Assembly: GCF_963675965.1 (NCBI RefSeq)
Contig: NZ_OY780935.1
Span: 2,220,501 to 2,284,500 of the forward strand
Source of the DNA: an uncultured Celeribacter sp.
GTDB lineage: Bacteria > Pseudomonadota > Alphaproteobacteria > Rhodobacterales > Rhodobacteraceae
Length of the DNA stretch: 64,000 bases
Direction of reading: 5' to 3'
The position numbers and the translations under genes were made by a program. This document shows, piece by piece, positions 8,894 through 18,185 of this stretch; the stretch's first letter is position 1, and each line of letters starts with the position of its first letter. A model generated the notes under the pieces. It did no database searches. It worked only from the letters and a program-made list of their open reading frames with translations, and had not been told where the DNA came from.

Positions 8894-9718
8894 ATGCCGG
8901 CAACAAACACACAGGCGGCGCAGCAAGTTATCGGAGCGTCACAACGTGGGTCGATCCTGCGCACAATGCGCGCCGTTGCGGCGCTGACCATTCGCGAATT
9001 GGCGACGGCGTCCAGCCGGACCTCGGGCGGGTATCTGTGGACATTGGCCGAACCGATTGCCGGAATCGCGGTGATGTCGGTGATCTTTTCGCTGATCCTG
9101 AGATCGCCTCCCCTAGGGACGAATTTTCAGATCTTCTATGCCACAGGCTTTCTGATCTTCAATTTCTACCGTGATATGGCAGGCCGGATCAGCAACGCCG
9201 TTCGGGCCTCGCGGGCGATGCTGCACTACCCGTCAATGACTTATGTGGACGCGGTGCTGGCGCGGGCGCTGGCCTCGGCTGTGACGCAGGCCATCGTGAT
9301 GCTGGTGGTGCTGTCCGGGATTTCGCTGATTTGGGACACGCGCACGGATTTACAGGCGTTTCGGGCGCTCGGGGCCGTGCTGGCTGCGATCACACTGGGC
9401 ATGGGCGTCGGTATGGTCACCAGTGTGATCCTAGCCTTCGTCCCCATGTGGCAGCATGTCTGGAGTGTGATCAACCGGCCGTTGGTGCTGATTTCGGGGG
9501 TGATCTATCTGCACGACCGGGTGCCGCAGCCCTATCAGGACTATTTGTGGTGGAACCCGCTGGTGCATGTCGTCGGGCAGATGCGACGCGCCTTTTACCC
9601 GCAATATGTCGGGGAATATGTCACCCTCATTTATCCCTTTGCTGTCGGTCTGGTGTTGATCGCGCTTGGCCTTGCGCTGCTGAACCGTTTCAGCCGGGAT
9701 ATCGTGATGCAGCTATGA
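8894..9718 (+). CDS. kpsM: Capsular polysaccharide ABC transporter permease (KpsM type)
   Basis: The 274-residue protein has six hydrophobic segments in the ABC-2 arrangement (TIRELATASSRTSGGYLWTL before the first, and PLVLISGVIYLHDRVP late). This is characteristic of KpsM/CtrC permeases that export group-2-like capsule polymers with KpsT. The start was set at the ATG at 8894; an in-frame extension to 8819 gives an unlikely basic leader. It is divergent from kpsE, with about 110 bp between them holding both promoters. Its stop overlaps the start of the next glycosyltransferase by 3 bases (ATGA). Confidence 0.88.
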   Translation: MPATNTQAAQQVIGASQRGSILRTMRAVAALTIRELATASSRTSGGYLWTLAEPIAGIAVMSVIFSLILRSPPLGTNFQIFYATGFLIFNFYRDMAGRISNAVRASRAMLHYPSMTYVDAVLARALASAVTQAIVMLVVLSGISLIWDTRTDLQAFRALGAVLAAITLGMGVGMVTSVILAFVPMWQHVWSVINRPLVLISGVIYLHDRVPQPYQDYLWWNPLVHVVGQMRRAFYPQYVGEYVTLIYPFAVGLVLIALGLALLNRFSRDIVMQL

Positions 9719-10659
9719 CACCGCGTTCCGATCTCGCGGATAGTCCGGTCACGATCCTGCTGGCCAGTTTCAACGGTGCCCGCTTTATCGCGGCGCAATT
9801 GGACAGTATCGCCTGCCAGTCCCATAAGAACTGGCGGCTGATTGTGTCCGACGACGGATCTTGCGATGCCACCTGTGAAATCGTGCGCCGGTTCCAAAAA
9901 CGTTTTCCGGTCGGGCAGGTGCAATTGGTCGAGGGACCCAAGTGCGGCATCGCGGCGGAGAATTTCCTTTCGCTTCTGCGGCGCGCGCCCGAGGGCTATG
10001 TGGCCTTTTGCGATCAGGATGATGTCTGGTTCAAGGAGCGTCTGGCGCGGGGAATGCGGGCCCTTCACCGGTTGGGGCCCGAGGCGCTGGGCCTTTACGG
10101 CAGCCGCACACTGGTGACGGATGCCAATCTTGCCCCGCTGGGCCGCTCTCCGCTTTTGCGGCGCCCGAAGATGTTCGAAAACGCTCTGGTGCAGAATTTT
10201 GCCGGCGGCAACACCATGTTGGCGACGCCTGCAGCCGGGCGGCTTTTGTCGGAGCTGGCGCAGCACACCGGAGAGGTCGTAGCCCATGACTGGTGGACCT
10301 ATATGGTGATTTCGGCCTGTGGCGGGACGGTTCTTTATGATCCTGAACCCACGATCTATTACCGGCAGCATGGCGGTAATCTGGTGGGGGCCAACCTTGG
10401 GGTCTGGGGGCATCTGCGGCGCTTTCGCAGGCTGCTGGCAGGGCGCTACCGGCGGAATATGGCGCTGAACCTGCAGGCTTTGCGTCTTCTGCGCGGCTAT
10501 GTCTGCCCGGAAGTGCGCCGCCAGATTGATCTGTTTGAAATGCTGCCGCAACTGGACGGTCCCCGCGCACTAAGACTGTTGCGACGGCTGGGCCTGTACC
10601 GTCAGAGCCGACTGTCCCAGATGGTCCTTTGCTTCGGGGCCTTCCTTGGGCGGCTCTGA
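9715..10659 (+). CDS. Family 2 glycosyltransferase
   Basis: A 314-residue cytoplasmic GT-A fold transferase. The N-terminus has VTILLASFNGARFIAAQL, then the nucleotide-binding SDDGSCD and the metal-binding AFCDQDDVWF near residue 100, as in rhamnosyl/galactosyl GT2 enzymes. The ATG at 9715 overlaps the kpsM stop, which makes it likely that transferase and permease are made together. Sugar donor and acceptor cannot be deduced. It presumably adds one residue of the exported polysaccharide. Confidence 0.88.
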   Translation: MTPRSDLADSPVTILLASFNGARFIAAQLDSIACQSHKNWRLIVSDDGSCDATCEIVRRFQKRFPVGQVQLVEGPKCGIAAENFLSLLRRAPEGYVAFCDQDDVWFKERLARGMRALHRLGPEALGLYGSRTLVTDANLAPLGRSPLLRRPKMFENALVQNFAGGNTMLATPAAGRLLSELAQHTGEVVAHDWWTYMVISACGGTVLYDPEPTIYYRQHGGNLVGANLGVWGHLRRFRRLLAGRYRRNMALNLQALRLLRGYVCPEVRRQIDLFEMLPQLDGPRALRLLRRLGLYRQSRLSQMVLCFGAFLGRL

Positions 10660-10742
10660 AGGGGCCAGCGGCATTAAGACGGCCTTAAGCTTAATTCGCT
10701 AGCCAAGAGAGAACGCCGCAACACAGTTAACAGGGTGCCGTC

Positions 10743-11921
10743 ATGAAAATTCTGATGATTGGGTGCCGCTGGTTTCTGGACGACATCGCCGATCGGCACG
10801 ACATGGCATTTGCCGAGCAGTTGCAGATTGCCGGTGGAAATTCCGGAAACCTGCTGATCGGGGAAGCGGTTCGAGCCCATCTGAAGCGGCTCCTGCCGAG
10901 GGTGAAACGGATCGACTATTTTTCTTTCAGTGACATCCGCCTGACCGATGGAAAGTCTCTGCGCGGCCACTACGATTATATCGTGATGGCGGCCTCCAAC
11001 ATGCTGCATCCGGGGGTGAATTTCGGGTTTCTGACGCGCTTTGTCGAAGGGTCTGATCTGCCGTTGATCATTCTCGGACTGGGCGCGCAGGCCGAAAGCG
11101 ATGAGGCGGATTTTCGACTGCCGGCGGCCACGATACGCCTTGTTGCCTATGCGGCGCAAAGCCGGGCGGGCGTCGGGGTGCGTGGGCGGTTCACGGCCGA
11201 TCTTCTGGCCCGCCAAGGGATTTCGAACACGCGTGTTATTGGGTGCCCCTCCGCCTATCTGAGGGGCGCTGCGGCCCCTCAGATTGCGCCCCCCCCGCAA
11301 GGGGATGTCATCGGACGGGCCGTGTTTTCTTACAAACGTGACCGCAACCGCTATGCGTCTGATGCCTTGCTGAAGCCGGTGCAACGCCAGATGCTGCAGG
11401 TGGCGATAAAACGCGGGTTTGACTATATCGCTCAGGCCAATTTCGCCGAATGCTGGCTGGGGTTTCATAGCACGGCCTCCCTTTCGTCTGCTGCGCAGGA
11501 CAAGTTTTCCAACATGGGGCGCTATTTCGGCATGCCCTGCGATCCGGGCGGGGCTTTGGCGGGCTATGTGGCCGATCACCTGCGCTGCCATTTCACATGG
11601 CGGGGCTGGCAGGCGCAGTTGCAGGGGGCGGCGTTCGCCTGTGGCAGCCGGTTCCACGGCAATATGATGGCGCTCCTCGCGGGGGTGCCAGCGGTGTGGT
11701 TTCTCCATGACACGCGGACCCGCGAACTCTGTGCGGCTCTGGACCTGCCGGGGATAGAGGTGCGGGCCTTAGCTGACGATGGATTTTCTCTGGAAAGGGT
11801 GCTGGCGCAGGCGGACTACAGCCATTTCAACGCGTGCTACGCGGAAAAATGTGCCGCCTTCGACAGTTTCCTGTCTGCGCAATTCCAACCGGGAGCGTCC
11901 CATGTCGCTGCCGTCAGCTGA
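10743..11921 (+). CDS. Polysaccharide pyruvyl transferase family protein
   Basis: Members transfer pyruvate from PEP as a ketal onto sugars of surface polysaccharides, adding negative charge. The 392 residues begin MKILMIGCRWFLDDIADRHD. The family hallmarks are GGNSGNLLIGEA near residue 36, GLGAQAES near 120 and, near the C-terminus, the conserved ACGSRFHGNMMALLAGVPAV. It lies 83 bp after the glycosyltransferase. Its end overlaps by 8 bases the convergent sulfotransferase gene. Family assignment is firm; the specific acceptor is unknown. Confidence 0.88.
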   Translation: MKILMIGCRWFLDDIADRHDMAFAEQLQIAGGNSGNLLIGEAVRAHLKRLLPRVKRIDYFSFSDIRLTDGKSLRGHYDYIVMAASNMLHPGVNFGFLTRFVEGSDLPLIILGLGAQAESDEADFRLPAATIRLVAYAAQSRAGVGVRGRFTADLLARQGISNTRVIGCPSAYLRGAAAPQIAPPPQGDVIGRAVFSYKRDRNRYASDALLKPVQRQMLQVAIKRGFDYIAQANFAECWLGFHSTASLSSAAQDKFSNMGRYFGMPCDPGGALAGYVADHLRCHFTWRGWQAQLQGAAFACGSRFHGNMMALLAGVPAVWFLHDTRTRELCAALDLPGIEVRALADDGFSLERVLAQADYSHFNACYAEKCAAFDSFLSAQFQPGASHVAAVS

Positions 11922-12675
11922 ATCCGCGCGTTACCAGGTCGGTGAAGAACCGTCCGCGCCACTGGGCATTTCTCTGGTTGCCCATCTTGACCATTTTGCG
12001 CTCTTCGCGCCGTTGTGGGGCAGGGAGTCCTGCAAGTGTCGCGATCTGATCAAGATGGCGCATCGTGGAATCCCGGCACAGCTGTTCATAGCGCAGAATC
12101 AGCGGCGTGATGGCATGGACGGAAAAGAAGTGCTGCCAGAGCAGATTTTCCAGCGTGATGCGGCGGCATTCGTTGCGAATGTCCTCATAGCTGTAGTGGG
12201 TTTCAGCGTTATAGCCGGAGTCATAGCCAGCCAGAAGATTGCCGGCAAAATGCGGATCGTCTTTGTGTCGGGTCGCGTGATTGATGCCGGTCTGCCGGGC
12301 GATCAGTCTAGAAATTGCCTGCAAAACAATGTCTTCGCGCATGATGTAGACAAAATGCGCCGCCCGGGTGATTTGCGCAAACCGGCCGAAAGGGCTGGCA
12401 AAATCCGGCGGCATAAACTGCGCAAGGCAGTCTTCCACTGGCCCCAGCTGGTTGGCCATGATTTTGAGTGCGACCACGCCGTTGTCGGACTGCGCCCGCT
12501 GCGCGACTCCGGCCAGGGCCTGACGCCAGTTGATGCCGGGCTTCTCCGCAGCCCATGGCAGGAACCATTCTTCGGGAAGACCGAGTTCACCGGTGTTGCG
12601 CATGTCTTCGACCACCATGGTGGAGCCGCATCGTTGTGTTGCGCAGAGGATGATTGCCGCATCAAGAAGCGCCAT
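11914..12675 (-). CDS. Stf0-type sulfotransferase
   Basis: The 253-residue protein begins MALLDAAIILCATQRCGSTM. The TQRCGST loop is the 5'-phosphosulfate-binding motif of the Stf0 group of PAPS-dependent sulfotransferases, known from mycobacterial trehalose 2-sulfotransferase. A later FVYIMREDIVLQAISRLIA segment matches the 3'-phosphate-binding region. The ATG at 12675 is preceded by GGAC; an upstream open frame is out of character. The gene is convergent with the pyruvyltransferase and divergent from the large glycosyltransferase. In this context it probably sulfates the surface glycan or a glycolipid. Confidence 0.82.
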   Translation of the reverse strand: MALLDAAIILCATQRCGSTMVVEDMRNTGELGLPEEWFLPWAAEKPGINWRQALAGVAQRAQSDNGVVALKIMANQLGPVEDCLAQFMPPDFASPFGRFAQITRAAHFVYIMREDIVLQAISRLIARQTGINHATRHKDDPHFAGNLLAGYDSGYNAETHYSYEDIRNECRRITLENLLWQHFFSVHAITPLILRYEQLCRDSTMRHLDQIATLAGLPAPQRREERKMVKMGNQRNAQWRGRFFTDLVTRGFS

Positions 12676-12743
12676 GGTCCCTGTCCTTCTCTGGCAGGCG
12701 TATGGGCGCGCCCCGCCGGTGGTGGTTGGAAGGAATCTATTCC

Positions 12744-15461
12744 ATGCCAAGGTTAACAAAGGATGTGGAAAGCCCTGGGTTGCCCCGGTGTCTTGATCAG
12801 GCTGACCTTGATGCGATCGCACGGGTTCTGGATCCGCAGTGGTACGGGTTGCGGGAATTGGCTCGCCCCGCCGATCTGGCAGAGCAGCTGGCGCATTTCG
12901 GCCTGATCGGTTGGCGCGAAGGCCGTGCGCCCTGTGCGGGCTTTGATTTGGTGGCGGCTTTGGCCGCAGGGACGGAGGGCGGGGTGCGGGCCTATCTGAA
13001 AGCTGGATGTGGCGGCGATCTGCCCGAAGAGGAGCCGTTTGGCAGCACCTTTGTGGCGGCGGAGGCCCCTTATGACCCGCGGCTGGCCGCGGCGTTCGAT
13101 GCGGCATGGTATCGCGACTGTTATGGCGAGACGGTGCCGCCGGACCAGGATCTGCTGGACCACTTCATGACCGAAGGTTGGAAATGGGGCTATGATCCCT
13201 CACCGTGTTTCGACACGGCTTTCTATCTTGAACAGAACCCGGATATCGCCGAGAGCGGGATCAATCCCTTTGAACATTATGTCCTTTTTGGACGCGCAGA
13301 GGGGCGGTTGGCCCAGCGTGAGAGGGGGCTGCGGCTGGGGTTTGATCCCATGGCCACGTCCGCGCCTGCGTCCCTTGCGGGCCTTCTGGATGTGCCGCCT
13401 GCACCGGCGCGGCGTGCCCCGACAGGTCCGGTCGACTTCTCGGCGCTGGATATCCATTGGATCATCCCGGATTTTACCCGCGGTGGCGGCGGGCATATGA
13501 CCATCTTTCGCATGATCCGCCACATGGAAATGCTTGGCCATCGCTGCACGATCTGGATTGAGCGGCGAGACTTTCACATGTCTTTGGAAGAGGCCTATGA
13601 CGACATTGTCCGCCATTTTCAGTGTCTTCGGGCCGAGGTACGGTTCCTGTCGCCGGCCCTTTACGGCACGCAGGGGGACATCGTGGTCGCAACGGGCTGG
13701 ACCACGGCCTATTGCGCGGCGGCCTGTCGCGGGTTCCGGGAACGGTTCTATTTTGTTCAGGACCACGAGGCTGCGTTTTATGCCGAAGGGGCGGAGGCGA
13801 TTTTGGCGCGTGCCAGCTATGATCTGGATCTGGCGTGCATCTGCGCGAGCCCCTGGCTCGATCAACTGATGGCGGAACGCTATGGGCGCTGGAGCCGGGC
13901 GTTTCATCTGGCCTACGATCCTGAAATTTATCATCCTCAGGGTCGCTGTTTGCCTTTGGGACGTGCGCAGGGACTGGTGCGGCTCTGTGTCTACGCCCGC
14001 GATCACACGCCGCGCCGCGCCGTCGCGTTGGCCCTTTTGGCACTGGATGAGCTGGGACGGCGCGGGGTGCCGGTGGAGGTGCATTTCTTCGGCCAGACCT
14101 CCTTGCCGTTTTCCGATGTGCCCTATGCCGCGGTGAATCATGGGGTGCTGGATGCGCCGGATCTGGCAGCGCTCTATCGATCCTGCGATCTGGGGCTGTG
14201 TTTCTCTGCGACGAATTATTCCCTGATCCCGCAGGAAATGATGGCTTGCGGTCTGCCGGTGGTCGAATTGGACGGGGACAGTACCCGGGCGGTCTTTCCC
14301 GACGGCGTCGTGGCCTTTGCCGGGCCGGAGCCACGGGCGATTGTCAGGACACTTGAGGGATTGCTGCGTGATCCGGCGGCGCGCGCCGCGCAAAGCCGAA
14401 AGGCACGTGCATGGGTGGGCCAGTTCAGCTGGGAGGCTGCCGCCGAACACGCCGTGGCGGCGTTCGTCGCCCGTCTGGAGGAGCTTGGGGCGTGCCAATC
14501 GGGGAGGACCGCCGCACGGGTGCGCCGACTGCACGCGGATGTGGTTGATGTGGTGGTCCCGACATGGAACGGGGGCGAAGAGATCAAACAGGTGATCGCT
14601 GCATTGCGGGCACAGGAGGGGCGGGCGCGTCCGAATATTATCTGTGTCGACAGCTCTTCGACAGACGGAACGACGGCGTGGCTGCAGGCGCAGCCGGATC
14701 TGACGGTCAAGGTCATTGCGCAAGAGGCGTTTCAGCATGGCCGCACCCGCAATCTTGGGGCCTCTTTGGCCACGGCGCCGCTGATTGCCTTTCTGACGCA
14801 GGATGCCATTCCGGCACATCGGGGCTGGCTGCATGACATCTGGGCGATGATGACGCATTATCCGCAGGCGGCGGGCCTGTTCGGGCGCCATGTGGCGCAT
14901 CCCGCACATCCCGCCTATCTGGATCGCGATCTGGAGCAGCATTTCGATCAGTTTCTGAAACTGCCTTTGTTGTTGACACAGGAGACATCCGGGCGGGTCT
15001 GGGGCGCGGACCCGCATCACTGGGCGCGCCTCTTGCGTTTCTATTCCGACAATAATTCCTGCATGCGGCGCTCGGTATGGGAAAAGTTGCCCTATCCGGA
15101 GGTGTCCTATGGCGAAGATCAGATCTGGGCGCGTCGGGCGCTTTCTCTGGGCTATGGGCGGCTCTATGCGCCGACCGCGACAGTGTTCCATTCGCATGAT
15201 TACACGCCCGAAGAGACCTATGAACGCAGCCGTACGGAGGCGGCATTTTTCCTGCGGGAATTTGATGATGTCATCGCTCCGACCAGGCCGGTGCTGGTGG
15301 AGGCCGCCATTCGACGGGAACAATCGGCACGCCGCGCGGTCTTGCGTCAGCAGGGGGTCTGCGAGCAGCAAATCGATCTGGAAATGGCACGAATCGTTCA
15401 ACGGTTTCGCGGCTATGCAGATGGTATCCTGTCGGTGCGCGGACACCGGGCCGAGACGTGA
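12744..15461 (+). CDS. Two-domain glycosyltransferase (WsaF-like GT plus C-terminal GT2)
   Basis: This 905-residue protein seems to hold two transferases. Residues ~1-215 contain helical segments of the type FDTAFYLEQNPDIAESGINP...HYVLFG, often found at the front of capsule/rhamnan glycosyltransferases. Residues ~230-590 form a GT-B-like unit with WIIPDFTRGGGGHMTIFRMI, resembling WsaF-type rhamnosyltransferases. Residues ~600-900 form a GT2 domain with VDVVVPTWNGGEEIKQV, CVDSSSTDGT and FLTQDAIPAH. The ATG at 12744 has AAGGA ten bases upstream. It may add two successive sugars of one repeat unit. Confidence 0.85.
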   Translation: MPRLTKDVESPGLPRCLDQADLDAIARVLDPQWYGLRELARPADLAEQLAHFGLIGWREGRAPCAGFDLVAALAAGTEGGVRAYLKAGCGGDLPEEEPFGSTFVAAEAPYDPRLAAAFDAAWYRDCYGETVPPDQDLLDHFMTEGWKWGYDPSPCFDTAFYLEQNPDIAESGINPFEHYVLFGRAEGRLAQRERGLRLGFDPMATSAPASLAGLLDVPPAPARRAPTGPVDFSALDIHWIIPDFTRGGGGHMTIFRMIRHMEMLGHRCTIWIERRDFHMSLEEAYDDIVRHFQCLRAEVRFLSPALYGTQGDIVVATGWTTAYCAAACRGFRERFYFVQDHEAAFYAEGAEAILARASYDLDLACICASPWLDQLMAERYGRWSRAFHLAYDPEIYHPQGRCLPLGRAQGLVRLCVYARDHTPRRAVALALLALDELGRRGVPVEVHFFGQTSLPFSDVPYAAVNHGVLDAPDLAALYRSCDLGLCFSATNYSLIPQEMMACGLPVVELDGDSTRAVFPDGVVAFAGPEPRAIVRTLEGLLRDPAARAAQSRKARAWVGQFSWEAAAEHAVAAFVARLEELGACQSGRTAARVRRLHADVVDVVVPTWNGGEEIKQVIAALRAQEGRARPNIICVDSSSTDGTTAWLQAQPDLTVKVIAQEAFQHGRTRNLGASLATAPLIAFLTQDAIPAHRGWLHDIWAMMTHYPQAAGLFGRHVAHPAHPAYLDRDLEQHFDQFLKLPLLLTQETSGRVWGADPHHWARLLRFYSDNNSCMRRSVWEKLPYPEVSYGEDQIWARRALSLGYGRLYAPTATVFHSHDYTPEETYERSRTEAAFFLREFDDVIAPTRPVLVEAAIRREQSARRAVLRQQGVCEQQIDLEMARIVQRFRGYADGILSVRGHRAET

Positions 15462-15469
15462 GCGGTCGG

Positions 15470-15835
15470 TCAGGGGCGCAACCCGTGGCGGCGCAGCCAT
15501 TGGCCGACCCGACGCCGCAACGGCAAGGCGAGGCGTGCCTCGGCGTTGTGCACACGCTTCCACAGTTCGGCGTTGGTTTGTCCCAATTCCCGGCAGCGTC
15601 GTTCGAGATGGGCGATCTGGTCCCGGTACTGGGCATTTTCGGCCTCAAGCACAGCCTGCATGCTGGTGGCATCACGCGTCCGGGCCTGTCCGTCTTCCCC
15701 CAGAAACACCGCGCCATGGTTCAGCCGCGCCCAGAGTGCGGCGTTGACCTGTCGGGTGCGATGCAGCTGCGTGCGCAAAACGGCGATCTCCGGCGGAGGG
15801 GAGGGCGCATCGGGGAGGTCGGTATCCGCCTCCAT
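15470..15835 (-). CDS. Small predicted coiled-coil protein, unknown function
   Basis: The frame encodes about 121 residues, or 128 if the GTG at 15856 is the start. After a short Asp/Pro-rich N-terminus, heptad-like helices (AVLRTQLHRTRQVNAALWARL and QIAHLERRCRELGQTNAELWKRV) suggest a coiled coil. The C-terminus is very basic (RLALPLRRRVGQWLRRHGLRP) and could touch membrane or nucleic acid. It is convergent with the large glycosyltransferase (8 bp apart) and divergent from a sulfotransferase. I do not recognise a family. The codon pattern looks coding. Confidence 0.6.
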   Translation of the reverse strand: MEADTDLPDAPSPPPEIAVLRTQLHRTRQVNAALWARLNHGAVFLGEDGQARTRDATSMQAVLEAENAQYRDQIAHLERRCRELGQTNAELWKRVHNAEARLALPLRRRVGQWLRRHGLRP

Positions 15836-15949
15836 GGAGGGATAGGGTGTTTGCACGACAGGACCGTAATCCGAAGACTCTTAGGAAGATGTTAAACGCC
15901 TTCGGGTCTTCTGGGCGGCATCGCTCAAAATGGAGAAGGCCCGACGCAG

Positions 15950-16975
15950 ATGCTTGTGTTTCCGCATATTCCAAAAACGGGGGGGACGACCCTGTTCAGC
16001 CATTTTCGCGCGGAAAAGGGCAAGGAGGCTGTGCTCTCTGTTGGACCCACGGCAAGGGTCAGCCGGTTCGTGGCCGGATTGCCGCAAATTGAAGATATGC
16101 AGCCGTCCCAGGTGCAACAGCTGTTTTGCCTACAGGGGCATGGGGTGTGCGAAGATACGCTGTTGCACGCCAGGGCCGAGGATCTGCGGCTGCTCGTGGT
16201 TCTGCGGGACCCACTGGGGCACAGCCTGTCACGTTTCAACCACAAACGCAGCGCAATGGCCCGCAAGTCCGGGCGTCTGCTCAGTCCGGAACAGTTCATG
16301 GCCCGCTTTTTTCGGGATGATTATCAGTGCCACTATCTGGTGACGAAATTTCCGAGCTTTGTCGATCCCGGGATTGCGGGAATATTTGCCCAGGCCCGGT
16401 CGGTTCTGCGCAAGTTCGACTATGTTTTGTCTACCGAGGCGCTGGATGCGCAATTCGCGCAGATTGCCCCGACTTTTGGCGTGACACCGGCAATGACGCG
16501 CAAACGTGTAGCGCAGGGAAAGCTTGGCCTCGGTGTCGCGACGGCAAAGCTGATGTCACGGCTGCGCGGCGATCATGCCCTTGTCCGGGCGGTTACGCAG
16601 CATGACGACCCGCAGGTGCCGCGTTATTTCAACCCCTTCGGCTTTGACGGGCCGGGGCGTGCGCGGGCACTGGCGCAGCTGGCGCGGCAGCATCCCGCCC
16701 CGTCGCGAGTCGAGGGCTATCACGAACTGGCGTCGGGGCTGTGTATGACGATGCGCGCGGAGCAGGCTTTTTTGCTTCTGGCGCAACCGGATGCAGATCG
16801 CCGGGTGGCTGATCCAGAGTTGTTAACTGAGCTTTTGCGCAGGCGCTGGGCGCATGTGTCTCAGACATTGACAGCTGTGGAACAGGCGCGGTCGGACCGT
16901 ATTCTGGCACGGACCCGCAAGCGGTTGAAGCGGGCCGCGCGTTTGGCCGGCGCAGTGCATCAGGGCGTGGCCTGA
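15950..16975 (+). CDS. Sulfotransferase family 2-like protein
   Basis: The 341-residue protein starts MLVFPHIPKTGGTTLFSHF. The HIPKTGGTT loop is the PAPS 5'-phosphosulfate motif of the carbohydrate sulfotransferase-2 type (heparan/chondroitin sulfotransferase relatives). LLVVLRDPLGHSLSRFNH is the expected 3'-phosphate motif. This family is unrelated at sequence level to the Stf0 gene 3 kb away, so the locus has two sulfation enzymes. The C-terminal ~120 residues are Arg-rich and less typical. It is convergent with the next glycosyltransferase, with only 4 bp between stops. Confidence 0.8.
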   Translation: MLVFPHIPKTGGTTLFSHFRAEKGKEAVLSVGPTARVSRFVAGLPQIEDMQPSQVQQLFCLQGHGVCEDTLLHARAEDLRLLVVLRDPLGHSLSRFNHKRSAMARKSGRLLSPEQFMARFFRDDYQCHYLVTKFPSFVDPGIAGIFAQARSVLRKFDYVLSTEALDAQFAQIAPTFGVTPAMTRKRVAQGKLGLGVATAKLMSRLRGDHALVRAVTQHDDPQVPRYFNPFGFDGPGRARALAQLARQHPAPSRVEGYHELASGLCMTMRAEQAFLLLAQPDADRRVADPELLTELLRRRWAHVSQTLTAVEQARSDRILARTRKRLKRAARLAGAVHQGVA

Positions 16976-16979
16976 CCGC

Positions 16980-18179
16980 TTACAGCGCGTCCAGAATTCT
17001 GGCGAGTTTTCTGGCTTCTGTCTCCCAACTGCAGGTCTGGGACAGGGTGTAAGCGACGTCGATGCGGCTGGCGCGCTGGACGTCATCCGAGAGGGCGCTG
17101 TTCAGTGTCTCTGTCAAACCACGCAGGGTCGGTGGGGCAAACCACGCCATGCTCTCGTCAAACAGCCAGCGGGTGTTCGGAGCATCGTTCATGACAACGC
17201 CACAGCGGCAGGCGGCCAGTTCCAGCGGCATCAGCGACAGGTTGGTGCCGCTGAGCACAAGCCCGAGATCGCTGCGCCGGAACACCTCGGCCAGTTTGGC
17301 TTCGCTCAGCAGGCCCGGACGCTCACAAGGAAAGGGCAGCTCCAGTCCCGCGAGCCCGTCGCCGACCAGTGTGACGGTGAAATCCGAACGCTGACCGGAC
17401 AGGTGCATCAGTGCAGCAAGGCCAAGTTCGACCAAGCGCCGGGGCGTTGTCACCCGGGCGTAGAAAACGATGCGTTTCTTATCGCCGGGGCGGTGGCGTC
17501 CCTTTGGGTGATAGGTCCTGTGATCGACACCAAAAGACAGCGCATGGGTCTCCATCCCATGATCTCGGGCCAGTTTTTCGGCCAGCCATGAGCCTGCGGT
17601 GATGCCGGTCAGGCCCAGGTCATAGGTGCTCTCTGCCAGAAGGCTTTCACTGGAGGCCGGGAAGAACCAGGGTTCGTAGTCCTGAACGAAATAGAGTTTA
17701 TGCGTGGCCCCGCGATAGGCGGCGACGGCATGGGCGGTCTGATGACCGGTGGCAATCAGCGCGCGGCAGGGCTGCAGCGCAGCAAGGTTCAGGCCGATGT
17801 CGGCGTTGAGCGGCATATAGTCCCGGGCAATCGCATTGGCGGCCTGACGGGGGGATGCAAAACCATGTGGTGGCAGGATGACCACCCGTTGTGGCAGGCC
17901 ATGTGCGGCCAGTGACTGAACCATTCGAAAGACGGTCATATGCCCGCCGGATCCTTTGTCGAACGGGGGTAGGACCCATTGGCATCCGGGGGCTATCTCG
18001 GCGGGTGACAGGGGGCCAAAGGGGGGGCAGCCTTGGGTCAGAATGTGCTGCAAGCGGTCGGACAGGGCCGCCGAGTTCGGGCGGTCCTGTCTGCGGATGT
18101 GGTGCCAAGCGCGTCGACTTGCGGGGCGGAGCCCCTCCTGCCGCAAGTGATGCAGGAATTTGATCGCGAGGCGCTGCAT
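16980..18179 (-). CDS. WsaF-like (GT-B) glycosyltransferase
   Basis: A 399-residue transferase with CQWVLPPFDKGSGGHMTVF near residue 70, KLYFVQDYEPWFFP near 165 and FRRSDLGLVLSGTNLSLMPLEL near 305. These are the same landmarks as the middle domain of the 905-residue enzyme at 12744, so the two are paralogous. They fit WsaF-type rhamnosyltransferases of S-layer glycan and capsule loci. The start codon lies only 6 bases after the stop of the RTX subtilase on the same strand, so it may be cotranscribed with that protease. Substrate unknown. Confidence 0.82.
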   Translation of the reverse strand: MQRLAIKFLHHLRQEGLRPASRRAWHHIRRQDRPNSAALSDRLQHILTQGCPPFGPLSPAEIAPGCQWVLPPFDKGSGGHMTVFRMVQSLAAHGLPQRVVILPPHGFASPRQAANAIARDYMPLNADIGLNLAALQPCRALIATGHQTAHAVAAYRGATHKLYFVQDYEPWFFPASSESLLAESTYDLGLTGITAGSWLAEKLARDHGMETHALSFGVDHRTYHPKGRHRPGDKKRIVFYARVTTPRRLVELGLAALMHLSGQRSDFTVTLVGDGLAGLELPFPCERPGLLSEAKLAEVFRRSDLGLVLSGTNLSLMPLELAACRCGVVMNDAPNTRWLFDESMAWFAPPTLRGLTETLNSALSDDVQRASRIDVAYTLSQTCSWETEARKLARILDAL

Positions 18180-18185
18180 TCCGGA

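Noticed and set aside
13200..15563. A 787-codon open frame on the minus strand
   Set aside because: It is opposite the large glycosyltransferase, which has clear catalytic motifs; the minus frame has low-complexity composition and no ribosome site.
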